From Ancistrus triradiatus (lineage: Eukaryota > Chordata > Actinopteri > Siluriformes > Loricariidae), in assembly GCA_025084515.1 (NCBI GenBank), contig JAJAGP010000049.1, forward strand, positions 558,001 through 622,000: a stretch of 64,000 bases of DNA, written 5' to 3'. Of the stretch, positions 56,593 through 64,000 are shown one piece after another; the stretch's first letter is position 1; each line of letters opens with the position of its first letter. A program made the position numbers and the translations under genes. Under the pieces are notes generated by a model that was not told the origin of the DNA, did not search any database, and worked only from the letters and a program-made list of their open reading frames with translations.

Positions 56593-57012
56593 TAATGGAG
56601 AAGCTACCAAGACACAGAAACATGGATACTTAAATACACCGAAACTAGAGATCACTGAGCACACAGGAACACGATGAGAACCAGGCCAGGATCATGGAAA
56701 ACCCCAGAAAATTGAAATGGCCAGACAAAGAAGTGCATTGTAAGAGGGATTATATACTCTAGGCCAATCCTGTGATACTTTTTGGCTTCCACAGCACACT
56801 GTTCAATTACAGCCTGCTGTGGAAGCCAAAAAGTATCAGAGGAGAGCGATGTAGGATGATGTGGCTCTCCAGCACACACCATCCTAACAATGGTTCCCCT
56901 AATGGAGAGGCTAACAAGGCACAAAAACATGAATACTTTGAATACACAGACACTAGAGACCACTAATCACACAGGAACACAGTGAGAACCAGGAGCAATG
57001 GCAAACACCAGT
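56593..57012. repeat. Imperfect tandem duplication with a central hairpin
   Basis: 56593-56705 recurs at 56900-57012: shared are 'taatggaga.gcta.caagrc', 'actagaga.cact' and 'cacacaggaacac...gagaaccagg'. Between them lies the hairpin of 56773-56838. The shift of about 307 bp defines a two-unit tandem arrangement. Confidence 0.85.
56773..56838. repeat. Perfect 24-bp inverted repeat with 18-base loop
   Basis: Arms 56773-56796 and 56815-56838 are exact reverse complements. The arm core is 'ctttttggcttccacagca'. The loop contains 'cactgttcaattacagcc'. Confidence 0.97.
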
Positions 57013-57344
57013 GCATAAGAAAGAGGGCTTCTATCAGTCTTTTCTCAGAGGAAAAGAGCAAAAGTCTTGTTGTAAAGTCGTAAATGGCACTAGATAAACT
57101 AATGTACTAATTTCTTGTCAATTCTCCCTTTCTCTCTGTACAGGATAAACCAAACAAACTATGTGCATATATGCAGATAAAACTATGTATAAGGTTTGTA
57201 CAAAAAGTTGTTATATTTGTCGCTACTTGTTTTTTTGAAAATAACACACTAGAGGGGTCTGAAAAGTTGCTTTATCTAGCGACAAAGTCACTCAGTTGGC
57301 AAAGCTGGCTTATACACTGCAGGCACAGCTGACTGTAATTAAAC

Positions 57345-57430
57345 AGCCTGCTGTGGAAGCCAAAAAGTGTCAGAGGAGCGCTATGTAGGATGATGAGGCT
57401 CTCCAACACACATCATCCTAACAATGGTAT
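57345..57430 (+). repeat. Third partial copy of the hairpin-arm repeat
   Basis: 'agcctgctgtggaagccaaa' and 'catcctaacaatggt' match 56811-56893, with about 90 percent identity by eye. The left hairpin arm is missing here. Confidence 0.88.
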
Positions 57431-59370
57431 ACACTGGTACATTGGAAATTGTTCCACACCTGTAGGCATAAAAACATTATGTTGTGAAGGAGCAACACCA
57501 CAACCTTTCCATAACACGGACTTTTCAGTTGTAATTGTTCTCTTTTATTGATATACACTCGCATGTAGGAATTGTCAAGCTGGAGGACTGAATAATATAA
57601 AGAACACCTTCATTACAAGGTGTCAGAGATCTTTGTTTTATGCTCTATAACCTACTTCTTGCTGTTTAACTTTATCGTTTGATGAAAGACAGCACAGTAT
57701 GAACAGAAGTGAATGAAGAGCTCTTAAATGTTCCTTTAACATCCATGGAAGTAGAGGACATGGTGTGCGGAAGAAGACGATAAAGTTTCTATAACACACT
57801 AAATTAATTGCTGAGCCTCCTGCCTGCAGTTCAGGGTTTGAAGCAGTTATCTCTGGCACCCTGAAACCAATTTGAGGGAGGAATGTTCTTGTGCTTTTGT
57901 CTTTTTATGCTGAACTTATCAAACTTTAAAGAGTGAGAAATGTGTGATGAGCAAAGGCTTCATTATTTTCTCATTGACCAGCTTAGTGACCCATTCCGTA
58001 TATAATAGGATGGCACATTTTTAGATTCTGTAATGGAACTTGGATTGCTCAGTACTGCAGTTCGCTCTTAGCAATAAAATAAATGTACTGACCGCCTATG
58101 CAATGACTCGCAGTTGGCGTTATCATTTGTCATAAAAATGCTTGGAACAGAGTTTGTCCCAAAAGGTTTGGGTACCTCTGGCTTACCCTCTGCAGAATGT
58201 CTTAAAATGAAACCTTAACATGTGCTGAGACCAGTGGTATAGTCTAGTCAGATGTCGTGTTATCTCGTTCATGGTTCTACATAGCATGAACGAGAAAACC
58301 CCACTTCTCATGCTGAAGGTAGAGACGAAAATAATGACTTAACTATTAAAACAAGCGCTAATTTACGGTACTTCCATGCCTTCAGGAGTGCTTTATGTTC
58401 TGAAGTATTATCCATCCAGAATGAATGTTGTCGATGGCAGAGACATCACAGCCTAAAATAAACAAATAAACATGTGCTCTGTGAAGTTAAATTTGACCTT
58501 CAATTTCAAAGGTAACCCTTCGTCCAGCTCCCGTTTGTTCGCAGTGAAACTGATTGAGAGTGTTGATCTCAAGGTAAACAGAAAACTGAATTGTAGCCTT
58601 GATGAGACATTGATGTAATGTTTAAAACTGTAAGCTTTATTTGGAAGGAGGCTCCTCATGAATAATAGTTACTTGCATCTGCGTTCCAACTTTTTTTTTC
58701 TAATTATTCAAGAGAACGTGCATTTTTGAAAAAGAAAATATTACAGCTCATACCATGAAGTAGGACGGCTTTGGACAGTACTGAGATGAATCGTCTTCAG
58801 TTAGTGAGCCAAACGTATTTGCTTTCAGATGCTCCAACATGGAACCAACTAAGGTTGGATTTACAAATGTACATCTTACAGCCTTTTTATTAAGTTAGGT
58901 GTGAAATCCTCCTACACACCTGGTGACTTTGTTCTTGGGTCTGCCGTTGTGCTTTTATTAACTCTTTGGTAAGTGCTAATGTCAAAACATTCCTAGTTAG
59001 AGTGAGAAACGCTCGATGACATTGCTGACTAATCGACAATAAATAGTAAGTGACTTGTAGCTCTGCTGATAGGTCAGGCCAGATGGCGAGCCTTTTGGGC
59101 TCTTGCACATTGATAGGGCATCCAACACCATGTTCCTAGTTTGTGCTTCCTTGATGTGCTGTGGGTAGGTACTCACCACAAGGCATGGTACAGTATTTTG
59201 GCAATGGTTTGGCCCTCATCAGGTCTTTAATGCCATCCAACACATCGACTACAAGAATCCATCTGTCTGTATAGTACCGTCTCAGCATCCCTGAAGCAGA
59301 AAATGGTTATATGTCTTGCTCTGGGAGGCAAAAGTAACAAATACACAAGTCTAGAAGACAAACTGGTTGA
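57431..59370. other. rxfp1 intron 2 DNA, no exon recognised
   Basis: No exon, named repeat or transposon end found. Confidence 0.5.
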
Positions 59371-59372
59371 GA

Positions 59373-59445
59373 ATGTGAAAGTGGTTAGGGCTCTGGGCTA
59401 CAAATTAAGAGTTGAAGTCCCAGTTCTGCCAAGCTGCCAACCAGA
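59373..59445 (+). repeat. tRNA-derived SINE scrap
   Basis: 'gtggttagggctctgggcta' and 'gagttgaagtcccagttctg', then 'ccaagctgcca', follow the head of the SINE at 8805 and 30590. The 3' part is lost. Confidence 0.5.
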
Positions 59446-60240
59446 AGCCCAGGGCCATAACCACTGGACCATTCTCAACCAGTCAGGATTTTATATTCAG
59501 TGATTAATTATAGTCTGCATTCTAGCTTCTTGTGTATTTGCGCTCATATCCTGCTTGTGGAAAAATTAGGTCAAAGTCTTTTGATGAATGCTGCACAATG
59601 AACCGAAGGCATTGTTATTCTCAAGACTTATTATGTCCCGTCGCTGAACATGTCTGGCTTCAAGAGCTGAACAGGATAGCTATCATTAGTGGCATTAAGG
59701 AGGATTTCATTTTGGCAATTTGGACCAATCTTTAAGTTTAAATGGTACCTACTAAATGTTTTTTTAAAAACTTTTTTACTAGAGATTTGATGAGGTCGGA
59801 GACTTGATGTTCAACCAATTTACTTTGGACCAGTCATCAACCTCACACTGATTGTCTCCTCCGCTTCATGTCGTAGATTAAAGCAGCCTTTCTAATTCAT
59901 TTTTCTACTGCAACACTGAAGATAAATTACTGTGGAATGAGAGAGAGAGGGGGAGAGGGAGAGGATGTTGTGGTGTCCCCTAAATAAGCATGGCCCATTT
60001 ATCACTCACCAGACCATGCAAAATGATCATCAGGACCCCAGAAATTGATTCTCGGCAGCACAGATTCCAAAATCTGCTTCTTCGAGATGGGAGAGAAGTG
60101 AAAAATCATTTTGCTTTGCAGAGAGCAAGTGCTATTATAGCAAGACGGTGCATCGCATCAGTAAAGTCGTGCACAAATAAATAATTTGCACTCTTAATAA
60201 GCATTGGAGACGCCTAATTGCACTGTTTTCATTCCTGCAG
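59446..60240. other. rxfp1 intron 2, 3' end
   Basis: A GA-rich run is at 59940-59966. The stretch 60090-60240 leads to the exon 3 acceptor with 'ctgttttcattcctgcag'. Confidence 0.6.
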
Positions 60241-60324
60241 GAGACAACAACGGCTGGCCTCATCTGTTTGACAAATACTTTGGGATGCCCAGTAAAGACC
60301 CTGGAACCAAATCGAATGCATGCT
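60241..60324 (+). CDS. rxfp1: rxfp1 exon 3: linker after the LDLa module
   Basis: 84 bases, phase 1-1, acceptor CAG and donor GTGAGT. With the split codon from exon 2 it encodes residues 65-92: 'GDNNGWPHLFDKYF' and 'GMPSKDPGTKSNAC', then the first base of codon 93. In RXFP1 this linker joins the LDLa module to the leucine-rich repeats and takes part in relaxin binding and activation; 'GDNNGW...FDKYF' is the conserved core. The linker to the Cys is 28 residues here, against about 33 in human RXFP1 as I recall. The missing residues fall in the variable middle. The next exon, opening the LRR cap, was not found before 64000. Confidence 0.93.
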
Positions 60325-61512
60325 GTGAGTATCCTCAGCCAAAACTCAAATACTGGAACCGAACCTCTCACGGTTGTTGATAATGGAAAATGGACTGGCA
60401 AACTTACATACTAAGCTAATGTCCAAAACAAACTTTTCCTTAAGGATGCTGAAACAAACAGTAGGCTCATTGTGATTTTTACCGTCAGTCTTTACTTATC
60501 TCTGTTTCTCAAAGGAGACCATTTTTAAATGTCTGATACTTGGATACAAGTGTCATACTGATAAAAAAGACTAGTTAAGTAAATAAATGAGGGAATTTTT
60601 TTTGTTGCTTCATCATTTGAGGCAACCATAGTTATGGGCTGTGTCCAAAACGGCCCCATAATCACTCTTCCCTACATTCTGCATACATCATACTGGACAG
60701 TCAAGCAGGGGTGAAAGTTTTAAATTCTTGCCGGTAATACTACCACAGCCTTCATCGCTTCATGTTGTTCACCTCCCTTCAGCTTTATGCATCCTTGAAT
60801 GAAATTTGAAGCTCATGACATTTTCAGTTTCAGCATCTCCGACTTTGAAATGTTGGAATAATTATTCTTTTTGTGTTCTTGGCATTTTTTGACAAAGGGC
60901 TGAGCGACCTTGGGCTTATTTTTCTATAAAGTCACTTCAAATATTGTAGTTCCAGTTGTTTGGCTTGTTTCTGAAGTGTAGCTGCTTATTTGGGTTTGCT
61001 CCCTGATTCTGTCTCTCTGGTCAGTATTTCTGCAAGTTGGTTTTGTCCAGCCTCTAAAGTTAAAAGAAAAATATATAGCTATTATTATTACTATTATTAT
61101 TATTAATGGATCAAGTGGTCACTCTCTCACTTTGTACTAGATGGCCTGTTTTGGGCTTGTATGATTGTTTTTGGAGCCAGTTTGCTTCTTTTGGGCTTGT
61201 TTCCATAGACCTGGTTTACTTAATTCTCTCGCGGGATCTGGCAACCCTGTCTGTGTTTGTTTACAGAGTGAGAAATACGCTTGGAATGTCTGTTTGCTCA
61301 GTTTATAAAAGGCATCTCACTCCATAGTCATTGGAATAAAACAGAATATTATGAAATATCACAACTTAATATAGTACACATTTTATCTTGGAGATTTTGC
61401 AACAAACGTCTGCCTGCCAAAAACCCAAAAACACTGAATACCAGTCAGCTGCAGCAGAGGAAGGTGATGCTAATATGAAAACACAGCATGGACGGTTCAG
61501 AAGCAATTCAGA
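60325..61512. other. rxfp1 intron 3, 5' part
   Basis: No further exon. An ATT run is at 61081-61106. Confidence 0.6.
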
Positions 61513-61718
61513 ACATTTACATTTTTACATTTACATCATTTAGCAGACGCCCTTATCCAGAGCGACTTACAATTGATACGGTCTTACAATCCAAGCAATT
61601 GTGGGTTAAGGGCCTTGCTCAAGGACCCAACAGTGGCAGCTTGGCAGAGGGGGGATTTGAACCCTGGACCTATTGGTCCATAGTCCAGTACCTTACCCGC
61701 TAGACTACCACAGTCCAC
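61513..61718 (-). repeat. tRNA-derived SINE
   Basis: Read on the minus strand: 'gtagtctagcgggtaaggta' (A-box region), 'ctggactatggaccaatagg', and the B-box 'ggttcaaatcc' (61653-61663 reversed). The body 'gccactgttgggtccttgag' follows, and the tail is 'cagacgcccttatccagagc' in + orientation, with repeated 'acattt' at the end. It is the best preserved copy in the window. Confidence 0.93.
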
Positions 61719-62465
61719 AATAAGGAGATGACACTAGTAGATGTGTTTTCTTGCTGAAAGTCTGACCATGACTTGTTTTGAATCTGGCAGCTGCTCTCCC
61801 GTTTCCAGTACGGCGTACCGCCACTGAATCTTTAGCAGAACGCAGTACCAGACCATTCCAGCCTACTTCCACCTCTGAATACTAGCACTGCTAGCCTATA
61901 AGGGAAAGAGCAGGCGAGTAAATAATTTTGGACACTTCTTTATATGGCGCTATTCATTACTGTATGCATTATGCATTAATGACAGTCAGCTTGTGTTCCA
62001 GTAAGCTGTTGTGTTTTATTGTAGTCTGGCATAAAAAACTACTTCTTTGTGGACATAGCAAACATTTTTCTTAACCACAATTAGCTTGATAAAATCCTGT
62101 GATTAATTTTGATGAAATATATTCTTTGCTTAACAGCAATCAACCTCTCTGAACCTGGCATGTTTTTAAAAAAATGACCTGAATAAACATGAGAGCAAAC
62201 ACACTTGATTTTGGTATTCATCTAAATAAATTTGGTATCAGTATAGCAAGTACCAAAACACAACTCAAACTCATACTCTGTGTATCCATATAAGGCAGGG
62301 GCTATACTGCTTTAGGATATCTGTGCGATGCGCTGGAGATAATCCAGGCCTTAAACACCTTTAGCAGGAATTCATGTGTCATATGAGAGCGTCACTGGTC
62401 TGCTTTCATTATCTTTTGAACTAAAGGATCTTTGAAACATGGAATGCAGGAAACCTTTGGCGAAG
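61719..62465. other. rxfp1 intron 3 DNA, no exon recognised
   Basis: No exon or named repeat. Confidence 0.5.
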
Positions 62466-62469
62466 GGAA

Positions 62470-62760
62470 AGAATGAACACAGGCACATTTAAACAGATGG
62501 AGGTCAGACAGGCAGGCAGAACTGGACTGGACTCAACCCGAGACCAGCATCGACTGGCGGGGAGCAGACAGACTTCAACCTGAATCTTCTTGCTCAGAGG
62601 CAATTTGATGAATACAAACTGCAAAACCCACACTTCTGGACTATATATGGCATCGGGATATATATGCTCAGGATTGGGGATTGGGTTCATACTGATCACT
62701 CTGGCTCGTGTCCCTTCTCTGGCAAGGTGAGGTCTGTCGTGGGCTGGGTTAAAATGACCA
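62470..62760. repeat. Possible diverged relative of the 42896-43559 element
   Basis: 'agaactggactggactcaac' resembles 'agaactggacttaactcaag' at 43040. 'ctctggcaaggtgaggtctg' resembles 'ctcttgcaaggtgaggttta' at 43160. The order is the same, but sequence in between differs, so the link is tentative. Confidence 0.35.
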
Positions 62761-63685
62761 GTCTAAAGGTTTAATAGCATGTACTTGTTTCTCAAAAGTA
62801 TACAGGAATCCCACTATTTGTTTTTGCTATTTTTCGAAGAAAGAATGCTCAATATTAAAGCGTTAAAGCAGTGGATCAAACGGCCGACACTGCTGAGTGT
62901 TAACTCCAGGTCCTTAACCATAACTGTTTCTTTCACAGAGCAATAGTCGAGAAATGAGGAAATACACTCTATTTTCTGAAATTACTTCCACGAAAGGGCC
63001 TTATAGCAGTGAGCAGAAATGTATGGGTTTAAAAAAACAATTAGATGAGTTCAGCAGGAAATGGGAGAGTGAAAAAAATGTCACAGCATCTTAATTCTCT
63101 TGCTTTCCCATCACCGGTCCATGAGGTTCTTCACGTTTTACAGCATTATGCATAATACAAGTAATTCAACACAATTCATGCCACGTCCACGCAGTCGACT
63201 TCCAGCTACACGCGGGGCCACCCAGAAGAACAGCTATTATCAAAGCAATTTATTTTGTTTGATGTCAAGATGTGTCTGTACCCCAAGTGTTATGATGATC
63301 TTCTCCTGGCCTTGTGCAGCTGCTCTTGTTTTTGTTATGACAGTTCATATTTCAGAAAATGTGGTTTGCCTTGTTCGTTTCGGTAAGAGCGAACAAAGTG
63401 CCAAGTGCACGTTGTGTATACTCCACGTCCTTAAACTCCAGGGGGTTTCGTAAAAATAAGATGATTTTTGCTCGCACGGAGAACTTTGCTTTTTCAATAT
63501 TGTTCTACAAGCTCAGAGCTGAAGAGTTGTGTTATGTGTTGTATTTCATTTGAACATCTGAAACACAGGTGTCCAGGATTTTAACATTTCATCGTGTAAT
63601 ACAGAATTGAACAGCTACTTAATTAAAGAGTGTGCAAAATTTGGGAATAAGGCGTCCCCTGTGGTTGAAATATGTATCTGCAACC
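62761..63685. other. rxfp1 intron 3 DNA, no exon recognised
   Basis: The 117-codon open frame at 63100-63453 has no recognised domain, lacks resemblance to the receptor and shows no flanking splice signals that would fit. Confidence 0.55.
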
Positions 63686-63689
63686 AAAT

Positions 63690-63880
63690 TTTACATTTAC
63701 AGCATTTAGCAGACAGCCTTATCCAGAGCGACTTCCAACTGATATAATCTTGCAATCCAAGCAATTGTGGGTTAAGGGTCTTGCTCACGGACCCAACAGT
63801 AGCAGCTTGGCAGAGGTGGGATTTGAACCCTGGACCTTCTGGTCCATAGTCCAGTACCTTAACCACTAGGCTACCAAATC
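63690..63880 (-). repeat. tRNA-derived SINE
   Basis: Second copy of the SINE at 61513, same orientation, with 'gggatttgaaccc' (reversed B-box) at about 63818-63830 and 'catttagcagacagccttat' at its tail side. Confidence 0.93.
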
Positions 63881-63935
63881 AACCAGTTCACATACAAATA
63901 ACAATGGATTCGGAGTAATTCGGAAAACTGCAACC

Positions 63936-63978
63936 ACTGCTAAAACAACAAATATAATGGTGGCCTAAGACTTATATA
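63936..63978. mobile_element. Tc1 family B end fragment
   Basis: 'gctaaaacaacaaatataat', followed by 'ggtggcctaagactt', matches the inner side of the family B end. The outer bases are changed to 'atatactga'. Confidence 0.65.
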
Positions 63979-64000
63979 CTGATTGGCTGATTGGCTATGC

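Noticed and set aside
61488..61703. Open frame repeated at 63672-63869 and antisense near 35000
   Set aside because: These are translations of the tRNA-derived SINE.
63100..63453. 117-codon + strand open frame as a possible rxfp1 exon 4
   Set aside because: No similarity to the expected LRR-cap region, and no fitting splice sites in phase 1.

Overview
The window looks like vertebrate nuclear DNA from a ray-finned fish. It has long introns, GT-AG splice sites, many Tc1/mariner elements, an L2-type LINE with a C-terminal tail of short repeats, tRNA-derived SINEs, hAT-like ends and CA/TG/ATT microsatellites. The mix of Tc1 families and the L2 3' end would fit an otophysan such as a catfish, but this is a guess from repeat types. 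There is no bacterial, viral or organellar gene content.

One host gene is recognised: the 5' end of rxfp1 (relaxin family peptide receptor 1) on the + strand. Exon 1 (37240-37282) encodes a signal peptide and follows a CpG-rich stretch. Exon 2 (49312-49461) encodes the LDL-receptor class A module. Exon 3 (60241-60324) encodes the linker that follows it. All three join in phase 1 with consensus splice sites. Introns 1 and 2 are about 12.0 and 10.8 kb. The leucine-rich repeats and the seven-helix domain must lie beyond 64000.

Layout: 1-11780 is non-coding, with a degenerate Tc1 (4102-5705), scattered SINE pieces and a dispersed 320-bp repeat pair. 11785-14300 holds LINE, Tc1 and SINE fragments. 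15073 to about 20220 is a nearly full-length L2-type LINE on the minus strand, with an ORF1 that carries an SGNH esterase and an ORF2 with endonuclease and reverse transcriptase. 20225-36600 holds LINE tails, four further Tc1 or hAT elements and a broken TE-associated gene. 36719-37282 is the rxfp1 promoter region and exon 1. Intron 1 has a dense transposon cluster (38240-45290), including a three-level nest: a solo LTR inside a Tc1 inside another Tc1. Intron 2 holds a Tc1 miniature inserted in a minisatellite, inverted and direct local repeats, a palindromic MITE and a perfect 24-bp hairpin. The part of intron 3 present (60325-64000) holds two SINEs and the end of a Tc1.

The transposon genes seen are all broken, so none looks active. 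Tc1 families are labelled here A to F by their ends, for internal reference only: A starts 'cagtggggcaaaaaagtat', B 'cagtactgtgcaaaagtc', C 'cagtggtgcttgaaagttt', D ends in a 'ttttttgtcc' motif, E has no visible end, F starts 'cagtcgtatgaaaaagttt'. Boundaries of old repeats are approximate.
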